Source of the DNA: Pseudanabaena sp. BC1403
Lineage (GTDB): Bacteria; Cyanobacteriota; Cyanobacteriia; Pseudanabaenales; Pseudanabaenaceae
Reading direction: 5' to 3'
Assembly: GCF_002914585.1 (NCBI RefSeq)
Contig: NZ_PDDM01000001.1
Span: 372,001-436,000 of the forward strand
DNA: 64,000 nucleotides
Positions 1 through 8,820 of this stretch are shown piece after piece. The position numbers and the translations under genes are program-made. Below the pieces are notes generated by a model. It ran no database searches. It worked only from the letters and a program-made list of their open reading frames with translations, and had not been told where the DNA came from. Position 1 is the first letter of the stretch; every line of letters starts with the position of its first letter.

Positions 1-1618
1 AAATTATCTCAGGAGAATCAGGATTGTCAATGTTATTAATTTGATGAAACTTTATGCCAATATTAGCCTCGACCTTAATCTCATGATCATTGATTGTAAA
101 AGGATCTTGCAATATTGCTTGAATCTGATCGGCTATAGCGATCGCCTCTTGTTGATCGCCTAATTTTTCTAGGAGGATGACAAACTCTGCACCGCCAAAA
201 CGAGCAACTGATGCGTTAGAAGGAATAGAATTACTCAAACATTGGCCGACTGCAACTAGGATCAGATTGGCAACTGGATGCCCAAAGGTGTCATTAATAG
301 TTTTAAAGCGATCTAAATTAATCCAAAAAATAGCTATAAGATTTCGGCTGTAGCCTCTTTGAGAGGTTACATCTTGGGGATGAAGCAGGTTTTGCAAACG
401 GGTTTCGATTAGAGTCCGATTGTATAATCCTGTTAAATGATCATGGGTAGATTCGTATTGAAGTTGAGAATCGGCTATCTTCAGCGATCGCTGGATTTGC
501 CAACGTTCTTGTAAAGCGATCGCAAAACCTGTTAACAGAAACATTAAAATTGGTACAGCTATCTCAATTAAGTAGTTAGCTTTAAAAGCGACGAAAGAAA
601 TGATCAGCCATAGTCCAGATAGAACAAAAGCACTTATAGTTCCAGTCCATAAATTTTGTCTTGGGAAAATCAAGCCAATAATCAGACTCCCCAATAGAGC
701 AATGCTCCAAACATTGACAGGTTTAGCAACCCCAAAAGAATTTTTTTGCAGTAGATTTTGCAAAACCATTGCATGTAAATGCACTCCACTTGCTGGAGGG
801 TTCCGATCAAGCGGAGTTACTAAATCATCTACGCCTGAAGCTGTTACGCCAACCAAGACAATTTTATTGCGGAATGTTGAAGCAGGAATTTTGCCATCAA
901 TGACATCACTAAATGAGATTTGTGGCATATCCTTAACTCTCTTTGTCCAATTAATAGTTAAGGTTTGATCTAGCTCTGGCAATAGAGTATTAGAGGCGCT
1001 TATAAAGTCATAGGCTTGTAATACCGACACAGCAAAAGTCGGAATATTTTTGATTTGCAAATCAACTTGACGCACAACTCCATCTGTATCTTCACGCTTA
1101 AGAATATGCCCAACTGCCAAACTTACATTATTGATAGGTGCGATCGGCAGTAGTGGTTGTCCAGACTTATCCCAAGCCATTGCTAGAACTACTTTCTGAT
1201 ATCGAGAAATTGCCGCAGCTAATTGCTGATCAGCGAGGCTCGCTTCAGGCCATAAAATATCAAAACCGACAATACTGGCTTCAGTTTGTTCAAGTTTTTG
1301 GATAAGCTGGACATATAGATTACGAGTCCACGGGAATCTGCCAATTTCACTGAGGCTCTTATCGTCAATGGCAATAATTATGACGCGCTCATCCCAAGGT
1401 CTATCACCCCGCCAGTTCGTAAAACTGTTGTATGCCCAAAATTCGATCGTTTGTAAAAAACCAAGGGAAAGCAGGGGAATTATGATAATTATGGCAAATA
1501 CTGTAGGTAATGCCCGAAATATCAAACCAACTAAACGCGATCGCCAGCGTTTAGTTGGGTAATTTGTTAACAATTTAGGAAATAATCGAGAAATAAACTC
1601 AGAGAATGGGGATCTCAT
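1..1618 (-). CDS. CHASE2 sensor with GGDEF-like domain (3' end outside window)
   Basis: Read by translating the minus strand from the ATG at 1618; the frame stays open to the window edge, so the C-terminus is missing. Order seen: a membrane segment at about residues 30-55, an extracytoplasmic CHASE2 domain with motifs such as VIIIAIDDKSLSEIGRFPW, three more membrane segments at about 330-410, then a diguanylate cyclase-type domain (INLDRFKTINDTFGH, then GGAEF near residue 475). CHASE2 is a sensory domain of bacterial receptors; GGDEF domains make cyclic di-GMP. The signature reads GGAEF, losing the acidic metal-binding third residue, so catalysis is doubtful and a c-di-GMP effector role is possible (inference). 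The start overlaps the upstream FecR gene by 20 bp, which indicates translational coupling. Confidence 0.88.
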   Translation of the reverse strand, partial: MRSPFSEFISRLFPKLLTNYPTKRWRSRLVGLIFRALPTVFAIIIIIPLLSLGFLQTIEFWAYNSFTNWRGDRPWDERVIIIAIDDKSLSEIGRFPWTRNLYVQLIQKLEQTEASIVGFDILWPEASLADQQLAAAISRYQKVVLAMAWDKSGQPLLPIAPINNVSLAVGHILKREDTDGVVRQVDLQIKNIPTFAVSVLQAYDFISASNTLLPELDQTLTINWTKRVKDMPQISFSDVIDGKIPASTFRNKIVLVGVTASGVDDLVTPLDRNPPASGVHLHAMVLQNLLQKNSFGVAKPVNVWSIALLGSLIIGLIFPRQNLWTGTISAFVLSGLWLIISFVAFKANYLIEIAVPILMFLLTGFAIALQERWQIQRSLKIADSQLQYESTHDHLTGLYNRTLIETRLQNLLHPQDVTSQRGYSRNLIAIFWINLDRFKTINDTFGHPVANLILVAVGQCLSNSIPSNASVARFGGAEFVILLEKLGDQQEAIAIADQIQAILQDPFTINDHEIKVEANIGIKFHQINNIDNPDSPEII

Positions 1619-2519
1619 AAACTTGTATCTTTCCCGTAGGAGTTTCCACTGTTACTTTAACTTTTAGGCTTGAAGTTGCAGGAAATTTTAGGGAAAACTC
1701 TCCATTGCCATCCAAAGATTGTTCCAATTCATCTACCTTAACGGTATTAAAAGGACTAGTGTAACCCGACATACTTATAGAACGGCTTAAACCTGATACT
1801 TGTCTATTAATTATATATCTCAAACTTGCGTCATCTGTAAAACGAATGGGTGTCGAAGGTGGTTCACCGACAACTGTGATGTTTTGAAATCCACCATTGA
1901 CTATTTCGGTCTGGTTTTGAGCTGTAGTCGCCACACTCCCCTCAATTGTGGTAATCAACATATCTCCATTTGGTTTAACGAATGCAATATACTGCGTACC
2001 GCGTACCCCACTGATGCCAGCAGGAGTTTGGATATTAATCTGAGATCCCCGATGGGTAAATTTTCGGATCTGTAGTCTTACTTTACCGCGCGGTACAAAT
2101 AAATTGGTAATCCGCCCATTATCAGCGGCAATCCGAAAAGAACGAATTTGGATAGTTGTATTTTCGGCAATATAGATCGAGCCTACGGCTGTATCTACGG
2201 TCAAAACTGCCGAGCCGTTTGCTCCTGTCGAAATCTCATCACTAGCAATTTGTAAAAGATCACCTACTCTTGCAGGACGATTATCATAGTTGTAGAAATT
2301 ACGATATGTGACATTTCCTGTCACTTCTTCAACCTTTAACCATTGATCAGTCCGAATCTGAATATCTTTTTGAGCTGCAACTTTTTGATGTTCTTGAGAT
2401 AATAAAGAAATCCCCGATACATCGATCATAAGCATTAGAAAAGCAAAAAAAATTATGTTTGGATTTACATGCTTTTTAGGAAAAAGTTGAGAAATAAATT
2501 CAGAGAATCGGAATCTCAT
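1599..2519 (-). CDS. FecR-domain protein, second tandem copy
   Basis: 306 residues with an N-terminal hydrophobic segment at about 22-40 (signal peptide or anchor), then a FecR-type beta-rich domain at about 60-220 with the motif TPAGISGVRGT, and a C-terminal beta-sandwich-like part ending YEIPIL. FecR domains are periplasmic regulators or ligand-binding modules; in cyanobacteria they often sit beside CHASE2 proteins, so a paired sensory role is inferred. It is a close paralogue of the gene at 2500-3384, with long identical stretches such as PFNTVKVD and NGRITNLFVPRGK. Its first 18 or so residues (MRFRFSEFIS.LFPK) resemble the start of the downstream CHASE2 protein instead of the start of its paralogue. 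Both ends overlap neighbouring genes by 20 bp. Confidence 0.88.
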   Translation of the reverse strand: MRFRFSEFISQLFPKKHVNPNIIFFAFLMLMIDVSGISLLSQEHQKVAAQKDIQIRTDQWLKVEEVTGNVTYRNFYNYDNRPARVGDLLQIASDEISTGANGSAVLTVDTAVGSIYIAENTTIQIRSFRIAADNGRITNLFVPRGKVRLQIRKFTHRGSQINIQTPAGISGVRGTQYIAFVKPNGDMLITTIEGSVATTAQNQTEIVNGGFQNITVVGEPPSTPIRFTDDASLRYIINRQVSGLSRSISMSGYTSPFNTVKVDELEQSLDGNGEFSLKFPATSSLKVKVTVETPTGKIQVYEIPIL

Positions 2520-3384
2520 AGATTTGCACTTTCCCCAAAGAAGTTTCCACTGTTATTTTTACTTTTAAATTTGAAGTAGCAGGTAATTGTAGGGAAAACC
2601 TTCCGCTACTATCTAAAGACTGTTCCAACCCATCTACCTTAACAGTATTAAAAGGATCAGTGTAACCAGATAAAACAATAGAACGTCCTGAACCTGATGT
2701 TTTTTTATTAATTACATAGTTCAAACTTGCATCGTTGCGAATTGGTACTGCATTTGATGGAGGTTTACCAACAACCGTCAAATTCTGAAACCCGCCATTA
2801 ACTATTTTTGTCTGATTTTGAGCTGATGTTGCCACGCTTCCCTGAAATGTTGTCAGAAGCATATTGCCGTTTGGTTTGACGCGCACAACATACTTTGTCC
2901 CCCGTACCCCACTTATGCCCGCAGGAGTCTGAATATTGAGTTGAGATCCACGATTCGTAAATTTACGAATCTGTAGTCTTGCCTTACCACGAGGCACAAA
3001 CAAATTAGTGATCCGTCCATTATCTGAGGCAACCCGAAAAGAACGGATTTGGATAGTTGTATTTTCTGTCACATAGATTGACCCAACTCCAGTATCAACG
3101 CTCAAAACTGCCGAGCTATTCGCGCCTGTAGAAATTTCATCACTGGCGGCTTGTAAGCGATCGCCAACCCTCGCTGGTCGATTCGCATAATTGTATAAAT
3201 TTCGATATGTGACATTGCCCGACACTTGTTCAACTTTTAGCCATTGGTCAGTCCGAACCTGAAGCGCCCTTTGAGCTTCCATTTTTTGCTGATCTGGGGG
3301 TAGGAAAATAGTTCCTGAGACATTAATTAGAAGCCCTAAACAAGTAGTAAAAATCAGATTGAGGCTTTTTCTTTTTTGTAGCAT
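2500..3384 (-). CDS. FecR-domain protein, first tandem copy
   Basis: First gene of the FecR-FecR-CHASE2 operon. The ATG at 3384 (MLQKRKS) is preferred; an in-frame TTG lies 18 bp upstream. About 294 residues: N-terminal hydrophobic segment (LIFTTCLGLLINVSGTIFL), FecR domain with TPAGISGVRGT, and the same C-terminal module and YEIPIL ending as its neighbour. Likely exported or membrane-anchored and acting with the CHASE2 receptor encoded at the end of the operon (inference from order and overlap). No sigma-factor gene is nearby, so a classical FecI/FecR circuit is not supported. Confidence 0.85.
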   Translation of the reverse strand: MLQKRKSLNLIFTTCLGLLINVSGTIFLPPDQQKMEAQRALQVRTDQWLKVEQVSGNVTYRNLYNYANRPARVGDRLQAASDEISTGANSSAVLSVDTGVGSIYVTENTTIQIRSFRVASDNGRITNLFVPRGKARLQIRKFTNRGSQLNIQTPAGISGVRGTKYVVRVKPNGNMLLTTFQGSVATSAQNQTKIVNGGFQNLTVVGKPPSNAVPIRNDASLNYVINKKTSGSGRSIVLSGYTDPFNTVKVDGLEQSLDSSGRFSLQLPATSNLKVKITVETSLGKVQIYEIPIL

Positions 3385-3689
3385 TTCAGATGCATTTTGC
3401 AATTTACTAAAAGTTTACTTAGTGTCTCGGAACAATAAAAAACACAGATAAAGTTTACCCAGCTTATATTGATAAGTTTTGTCATTGCATATTTAATTAC
3501 TTACATTACGCAGAAAGAAGATGTTAATTCTTCTCCTGCTAACTAAGAAGATCAACTCAGACAGAGCTTGCCCTATCTAAAAATTTGGATTTATAGGTAA
3601 TGCCCCACGTATCAGCCTTGGAATTAGGCAATTACAGAATTTCCTTCTACGTAATGTTACCTTACAGTGCTTTTCGAGCAACCCCAAAC

Positions 3690-3751
3690 CACAATGAATT
3701 TTTGAAAGTGTGGCTTTGCCGCAGTTTCAAAAATTCATTGTGGTTCATTTG
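3690..3751. repeat. Palindrome, AACCACAATRAAT type
   Basis: The arms CCACAATGAATTTTTGAAA and TTTCAAAAATTCATTGTGG surround a loop of about 17 bases. The outer sequence resembles the palindromes at 8564-8628 and 38182-38278, which also open with AACCA(CA)ATAAAT, so these are probably copies of one dispersed intergenic family. Confidence 0.75.
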
Positions 3752-3913
3752 ATCAAAAGCTTATGTAACTATGCAAAGCACGAAAATTAAAGCCTTAATT
3801 CTTGCTTACTTAATATCGTAGCCTACATTCAGCAAGTGATCTGGGAATTTTTTGCCGCGAAAGATAAGTATTTCAGAACATCTATTCTCAATAGTTTAAT
3901 ATCTATTGCATTT

Positions 3914-4019
3914 TATACCAATTCACAAAAGTGTGATAACACTTCTGTGAATTAAAAACCAAACCCTGTAAGGGTTTTAAAAGCACAAAATGGCTGTGCC
4001 ACTTTGTGCTTTGGTATTA
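3914..4019 (+). repeat. ATACCAATT repeat element, copy A
   Basis: Bounded by TATACCAATTCACAAAAGTG and TTTGGTATTA, an imperfect terminal inverted repeat. Inside are three small inverted repeats: AATTCACAAAAGTGT/ACACTTCTGTGAATT, ACCCTGTAAGGGT, and AGCACAAA/TTTGTGCT. Related copies occur at 7231-7336, 49749-49855, 60765-60832, a relative at 47266-47312 and possibly 40792-40860. No coding capacity; looks like a MITE or a mobile structured RNA element. Confidence 0.75.
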
Positions 4020-4027
4020 GTAGGAGT

Positions 4028-4092
4028 TAATAGATCGTACTTCAAGAGATAAGATGCTTTGCGCCCTTATCTCTTGAAGTACGATCTGTCTT
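4028..4092. repeat. Perfect long-stem hairpin
   Basis: AGATCGTACTTCAAGAGATA begins a 22-base arm that is repeated in exact inverse after a 12-base loop (ATGCTTTGCGCC). It lies 50 bp past the stop of the kinase gene, and there is no T-run directly after the stem, so it may be a transcript-end structure, not a standard intrinsic terminator. Confidence 0.75.
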
Positions 4093-4145
4093 AATGCAAG
4101 TGCCTACAACTATAAAAATCAGACCAAATAATTGACTTCAAGTCC

Positions 4146-6161
4146 TTAAGGTTTAGGTATTTCCCAAATATTAATATTTTTATCTTGGCTACTGCTAATT
4201 AGTTTGAGCTGATCTGGAGTAATCACTAAAGAAGTTACCAAATCTGTGTGACCGATCAAATTCCAGATGGAAGATTTCGTTTGTAGATTCCATAAATGGA
4301 TAGAATTCTGGCTATCTTTGCCGCCACTAAAGAGATATTTACCGTCGTTAGTAATTGCGATCGCACCGATCGCATCTTTATGCTCTCTTAATTCATATAG
4401 CTTTTTCCCTGAAGCTATATCCCATGCTCGAATTAAGTTGTCATTACTACCACTGATCACGCGCTTACCATCAGGAGTTATTAATACACAGGTAACTCCT
4501 GATGGATGTTCAAGAGTTTTTAAGTTTTCGCCTGTCTTCACATCCCAAATTTTTACTGTCTTGTCGCGACTGGCACTGACAACTTGCTTACCATCTGGCG
4601 AAATGGCTAAACCCCAAATTTTATCAGTATGTCCCGTTAGCGATCGCAGTAGTTTACCCGTAGAGATTTGCCAGAGATTTACCGTATTGTCATAGCTGCC
4701 GCTAACTAGTAGATCGCTTGCAGGGGCGATCGCCAAATTATTAATCAGGTTTGTATGACCACTCAGAGTTTTGACCACTTTACCTGAAGCGATATCAATG
4801 ATTTTGATATTTTTATCTTGACCAGCAGTGATGATTTGGCGATCGGATAGAAAAACCACTGCGCGCACCCATCCGCCTTGATCTTTTATTTCTTTAATTG
4901 GAGTAGTGTTATCTCCCTCTAGTTCCCATAGCTTAACGGTTCCATCATCACTAGCGCTAGCAATTATCTTGCCGTCTGGACTAAGCGCTACACTTTGAAT
5001 CGCATCAGTATGTTTTTGCAAAAATTTTGTCGGAGTCAGACGCTTTTTTTGGAAAACTGGCAGTTGAATACTAAAATCATCAAAATTGCCGATCGTAGAA
5101 ATCTTAATTACCGTCCCAATACTCAGTCCCGCCAAGGCTGCTAGCATCACTGATACAGTCAGCAAAATCGGTGAAGTCGGTTTGCGGGTTGAGTCTTTAA
5201 TCGACTTTTTAATTGATTTACGCTTAGCTTTAGTCTTGTCGTTAGGCGCAAGTTTATCGATCAGTTCAATTTCCTTGAGGATTTTTAAAATCGATTCACA
5301 ATTAATTGGGCGATCGCTAGGCTTACGCGCAATCATTGCATCAATTAAATCGGCAAATTCTTCCGAAATTTCAGGCGCGGATGATCGCCACTCAAAAGAA
5401 TCGCGATCAGGATTATAAGTGTCAAGGGGATATTTTCCTGTCACCAAATGGAGCATCGTGCAGCCAAGGGCATAAAAATCTGACTGTGGAACAGCAAAGC
5501 CTTTTTCCTGTTCGGGCGAAGTATAGCCCACTGAGCAAATGCTTGTAATCCCCTGCAAGCCACCAATCTTAGCCAGATACGTATGTGTGGCTTCACGAGC
5601 TGTGCCGAAATCAATTAAAACTAGCTGCCCTGAAGGGGACAACATAATATTTGCGGGTTTAATATCGCGATGAAAATATTTGCTGCGATGTACTACTGCA
5701 AGAATATCTACCAATTGCCGCAGCCAAGTGATTGCCCGTTTTTGCGCGATCGGTTTTCGATCGCGTTGATTGATCCATTGTTCGAGATTTAGTCCCTCGA
5801 TCTTTTGCATGATAATTCCATGCAGCATTGTCCCATTTTCGAGATTGTGGTGCACATAGGTCTCAATCTTTGGTATCCCTGCATGTTCTATCTGCCCAAG
5901 GACAAGAGCTTCTTGCTGAAACAGCGACACAGCCTTACTGTCTGCATTCAATTCTTGTTTAAGGATCTTGAGGATTTTGGGCTTACCTGCGCGATCGGCA
6001 GCTTCATAGATCATCCCAAAGCCCCCAGAATCACTTAATAATTTAGTGACTGTATAACAACCATCGATCAATAATTCGGAGCCGCATCCTTGACAAGTTG
6101 GGGAATTGTCATTATCGGGTTGATTAGGGCTGGGGCAAGTGGGATTAATGCATAGACTCAT
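4146..6161 (-). CDS. Serine/threonine protein kinase with zinc ribbon and WD40 propeller
   Basis: 671 residues from the ATG at 6161 (MSLCINPTC; a start 15 bp upstream is possible). N-terminal zinc-ribbon-like Cys pattern (CxxxxC, CxxC, residues about 4-31). Hanks-type kinase at about 35-300 with glycine loop SGGFG, catalytic loop HRDIKPAN and DFG. A Lys/Arg-rich linker is followed by one membrane segment at about 335-355, then seven WD40 repeats (each ending in LW, IW or AW plus a hydrophobic pair), enough for one complete beta-propeller. The architecture puts the kinase in the cytoplasm and the propeller across the membrane. It is likely a membrane receptor kinase with the propeller binding protein partners; its substrate is unknown. 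Monocistronic, divergent from the ABC permease. Confidence 0.93.
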   Translation of the reverse strand: MSLCINPTCPSPNQPDNDNSPTCQGCGSELLIDGCYTVTKLLSDSGGFGMIYEAADRAGKPKILKILKQELNADSKAVSLFQQEALVLGQIEHAGIPKIETYVHHNLENGTMLHGIIMQKIEGLNLEQWINQRDRKPIAQKRAITWLRQLVDILAVVHRSKYFHRDIKPANIMLSPSGQLVLIDFGTAREATHTYLAKIGGLQGITSICSVGYTSPEQEKGFAVPQSDFYALGCTMLHLVTGKYPLDTYNPDRDSFEWRSSAPEISEEFADLIDAMIARKPSDRPINCESILKILKEIELIDKLAPNDKTKAKRKSIKKSIKDSTRKPTSPILLTVSVMLAALAGLSIGTVIKISTIGNFDDFSIQLPVFQKKRLTPTKFLQKHTDAIQSVALSPDGKIIASASDDGTVKLWELEGDNTTPIKEIKDQGGWVRAVVFLSDRQIITAGQDKNIKIIDIASGKVVKTLSGHTNLINNLAIAPASDLLVSGSYDNTVNLWQISTGKLLRSLTGHTDKIWGLAISPDGKQVVSASRDKTVKIWDVKTGENLKTLEHPSGVTCVLITPDGKRVISGSNDNLIRAWDIASGKKLYELREHKDAIGAIAITNDGKYLFSGGKDSQNSIHLWNLQTKSSIWNLIGHTDLVTSLVITPDQLKLISSSQDKNINIWEIPKP

Positions 6162-6281
6162 GGTGTTTTCAAGCATACCAGTCTAGACTTACTATATCGC
6201 TAGCGCAGTCAATTTATAGCAAACCCATAAAAGTTAGGCGAGCCTTGAACCCTCTACTTTTATGGTTGGGTAAATTTATTT

Positions 6282-7178
6282 ATGATCGAATACATCTCAA
6301 CGCTTTTCATTAACGCAGCAATCTTTGCGCTGTTTAGTCTAGGGCTAAATCTGCAATGGGGATTTGCAGGATTAGTTAACTTTGGTCATGTAGCGTTTAT
6401 GACGGTTGGGGCATATACCACGGTGTTGCTCAGTCTCAATGGTGTGCCTTGGTTTTTGGCATTTCTGATCGCCGCTGCGATCGCAGGATTGCTTGGAATA
6501 ATTATCGGCAGCACCGCATTGAAATTGCGCGAAGACTATCTGGGGATCGTTACTATCGGCGTGTCTGAAATGGTGCGTCTATTTGTGAACAATGAAGAAT
6601 GGCTGACCAAGGGCACAAGAGGCGTTCAGGATTTCCCACTGCCATTGGTTAATCTCGTCTCACGTCAATATTATTCTTTTGTGTTAGCAGCTCTGTTATT
6701 GGTGGTCGTAGTTGTAGTGTACTGGCGTTTAGAGTGGCTAGTGCGATCGCCTTGGGGACGAGTGCTCAAGGCGATCCGTGAAGATGAGGAAGTTGCCAAG
6801 GCGCTGGGCAAAAATGTATTTTGGTATAAACTCCAAGCCTTTGCGATCGGTGGTGCGATCGGTGGTTTAGCGGGATCATTTTACGCTTGGCAATTAACCA
6901 CAGTTTATCCCGATAACTTTGTTCCCTTGATCACGTTCCAAGCATGGACAATTGTCACCATTGGCGGCGCGGGTAATAATCTTGGCGTAATTCTCGGTGC
7001 GGTGATTTTTCAGATTTACAATGCTCTACCCAGATTTCTGCCCGAACAAATTCGCGCTGATGGTGGCAGGTTCGAGGCAATTCAGTTAATGCTGATTGGT
7101 GTTACTTTAATTTTGCTAATGGTCTGGCGACCACAGGGAATTTTAGGTAACAAAAAAGAATTAACCTTAAACCGATAA
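6282..7178 (+). CDS. Branched-chain/neutral amino acid ABC transporter permease, LivM family
   Basis: 298 residues, strongly hydrophobic, with about eight to nine membrane helices and the typical LivM/UrtC-like motifs LREDYLGIVTIGVSEMVRL, RSPWGRVLKAIREDE and TIGGAGNNLGVILGA. It is one of two membrane subunits of a high-affinity amino acid importer (Nat-type in cyanobacteria). The partner permease, binding protein and ATPases are not in this window, which is common for scattered cyanobacterial nat genes. A strong hairpin terminator follows at 7177-7216. The substrate cannot be told from sequence alone. Confidence 0.9.
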   Translation: MIEYISTLFINAAIFALFSLGLNLQWGFAGLVNFGHVAFMTVGAYTTVLLSLNGVPWFLAFLIAAAIAGLLGIIIGSTALKLREDYLGIVTIGVSEMVRLFVNNEEWLTKGTRGVQDFPLPLVNLVSRQYYSFVLAALLLVVVVVVYWRLEWLVRSPWGRVLKAIREDEEVAKALGKNVFWYKLQAFAIGGAIGGLAGSFYAWQLTTVYPDNFVPLITFQAWTIVTIGGAGNNLGVILGAVIFQIYNALPRFLPEQIRADGGRFEAIQLMLIGVTLILLMVWRPQGILGNKKELTLNR

Positions 7179-7216
7179 AAAAGAGAGAGGGTGCTTTGCA
7201 CCCTCTCTCTTTTTAT
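7177..7216 (+). terminator. Intrinsic terminator after the amino acid permease
   Basis: AAAAAGAGAGAGGGTGC/GCACCCTCTCTCTTTTTAT: 17-bp stem with loop TTT(G) and a T-rich 3' side. It starts at the stop codon of the permease gene. Confidence 0.85.
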
Positions 7217-7230
7217 TTATACCAATTATT

Positions 7231-7336
7231 TATACCAAAGCACAAAATGGCGTAGTCATTTTGTGCTGTTAAATCCCTTACTGGGTTTGATTTTCCATCC
7301 ACAAAAGTGTGTGCACACTTTTGTGAATTGGTATTA
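7231..7336 (-). repeat. ATACCAATT repeat element, copy B
   Basis: Same element as 3914-4019 in the opposite orientation: TATACCAAAGCACAAAATGG at one end and CACAAAAGTG..GAATTGGTATTA at the other. Its right edge coincides with the TAA stop codon of moeB (7334-7336), so the terminal TAATACCAATT of the element supplies or abuts the stop. Confidence 0.75.
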
Positions 7337-8506
7337 GTATTTGGGAATTGAAGGATCGATTTGCTCGCTCCATGCATTAATGCCGCCCTGTACATTGATC
7401 CCGTCAATGCCAGCTTGCTTGAGAATGCCTAAAGCCTTCATCGATCGCCCACCCATTTTGCAATGTGCGATTAACTTATGCCCATTTAGCAAAGCCTTGA
7501 CTTTCTCTACACCATTGCCATTTTCAATTTCTGGCAATGGCACTAGAACTGTGTTAGGGATTTTGCCAATTTCCCACTCATTGGGATTACGGACATCAAT
7601 GATCACATAGTCTTCAGCGCCAGCGTCAATGATTGCTTTAAGTTCGGTAACAGTAATTTCGGCGATCGCCTGTTGTGCTTCCATTTCGTTTGCTTTTTGT
7701 TGGGGAATACCGCAGAACATCTGATAATCGATCAATTCTTCGATTACAGGACGGACTGGGTTTGGACGGAGCTTTAGCTCACGGAAGGTCATCTTGAGGG
7801 CATCATAAAGTAACAAGCGTCCACTCAGAGTATTTCCCTGCCCTAGAATGATTTTGACAGTCTCTGTAGCTTGGATTACACCAATAATTCCAGGCAGAAT
7901 ACCTAAAACGCCGCCTTCTGCGCAGGAGGGGACTAATCCTGGAGGTGGTGGCTCTGGATAAAGATCGCGATAGTTGGGGCCACCTTCATAATTGAAGACG
8001 GTCGCCTGTCCTTCAAAGCGGAAAATTGAGCCATAGACGTTAGGCTTATTTAGCAATACACAGGCATCATTTACAAGGTAGCGCGTGGGGAAGTTATCCG
8101 TACCATCGACAACGATGTCGTAGGGAGCAACAATCTCTAGCGCATTGGCTGAAGATAAATGTGTGTTGTATAGATCGATTTGGCAATAGGGGTTGATTTC
8201 TAGAATTCGCGCCTTGGCAGATTCGATCTTCGGTTTGCCGACCGAGCTAGTGCTATGAATGACTTGACGCTGGAGGTTAGATGTGTCCACCACATCAAAG
8301 TCCACGATGCCAATGCGTCCGACACCTGCGGCGGCGAGATATAACAACAAAGGGGAACCCAAGCCACCCGTACCGATACACAGTACGCTGGCAGCCTTGA
8401 GACGCTTTTGTCCTTCTACGCCAACCTCAGGCAAGATCAAGTGACGCGAGTAGCGCTCGTAGTCATCTTGGGTGAGCTGAATTGAATTTGGGTCTGGGTT
8501 GAGCAT
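7334..8506 (-). CDS. moeB: Molybdopterin-synthase adenylyltransferase MoeB with C-terminal rhodanese domain
   Basis: 390 residues from the ATG at 8506 (MLNPDPNSIQLTQDDYERYS); an earlier in-frame ATG at 8545 would add 13 atypical residues. ThiF/E1-like domain at about 15-260: nucleotide-binding GTGGLGSP, the conserved RHLILPEVG and NLQRQVIHS segments, and SCAEGGVLG. C-terminal rhodanese domain at about 290-388 with the active-site loop CKMGGRS. MoeB activates the C-terminus of MoaD for sulfur transfer in molybdenum cofactor synthesis; the fused rhodanese suggests it also carries the sulfur. moaA of the same pathway is at 26.8 kb, not linked. Confidence 0.92.
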   Translation of the reverse strand: MLNPDPNSIQLTQDDYERYSRHLILPEVGVEGQKRLKAASVLCIGTGGLGSPLLLYLAAAGVGRIGIVDFDVVDTSNLQRQVIHSTSSVGKPKIESAKARILEINPYCQIDLYNTHLSSANALEIVAPYDIVVDGTDNFPTRYLVNDACVLLNKPNVYGSIFRFEGQATVFNYEGGPNYRDLYPEPPPPGLVPSCAEGGVLGILPGIIGVIQATETVKIILGQGNTLSGRLLLYDALKMTFRELKLRPNPVRPVIEELIDYQMFCGIPQQKANEMEAQQAIAEITVTELKAIIDAGAEDYVIIDVRNPNEWEIGKIPNTVLVPLPEIENGNGVEKVKALLNGHKLIAHCKMGGRSMKALGILKQAGIDGINVQGGINAWSEQIDPSIPKY

Positions 8507-8820
8507 GATTAAATAAATCGCACTTTGTTTGCGTAGGCTATCCACAGCGCTTTACTTTCAAGACCTAACCAATAAATTCTTTAAACTTGTTGCTGAGAAA
8601 CACTTTTAAAGAATTTATTGTGGTTAGGGTGATCGTAAATTGCTGTATTGCGATCGCCTTTGCTGATTTGGCGTGTGTTTGTGTTTCTATTGTAGATTCC
8701 TAGTTTACGCTTTAATGCAATGTTGTATGTTTGTTGCAGTTGGCTTAACTGCCATAACTTCGATCTAAGATTTACAAAAATTTAGATTATTTCAAAGTGT
8801 GACTAAATCCACGCAGTACT
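8507..8820. other. Intergenic region with palindrome
   Basis: A divergent region of about 314 bp between moeB and a small conserved gene. It contains the palindrome at 8564-8628 and one HIP1 site near 8650. It presumably holds both promoters. No further gene seen. Confidence 0.6.
8564..8628. repeat. Palindrome, AACCACAATAAAT type
   Basis: The arms CTAACCAATAAATTCTTTAAA and TTTAAAGAATTTATTGTGGTTAG pair with a two-base bulge around a 19-base loop. The outer part matches the palindromes at 3690-3751 and 38182-38278. Confidence 0.75.

Larger units (their letters stand above)
3403..4145. other. Gene-free 0.74 kb with hairpins and a repeat element
   Basis: No credible gene. It holds an imperfect palindrome at about 3690-3750 (arms CACAATGAATTTTTGAAA and its complement), an ATACCAATT-type repeat at 3914-4019, and a perfect 22-bp-stem hairpin at about 4030-4088 whose loop reads ATGCTTTGCGCC. 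The promoter of the FecR operon should lie near 3400-3480, but no convincing box pair was seen. Confidence 0.7.

Noticed and set aside
600-1562. Plus-strand frames inside the CHASE2 gene
   Set aside because: The minus-strand frame gives clear CHASE2 and GGDEF motifs; these are shadows.
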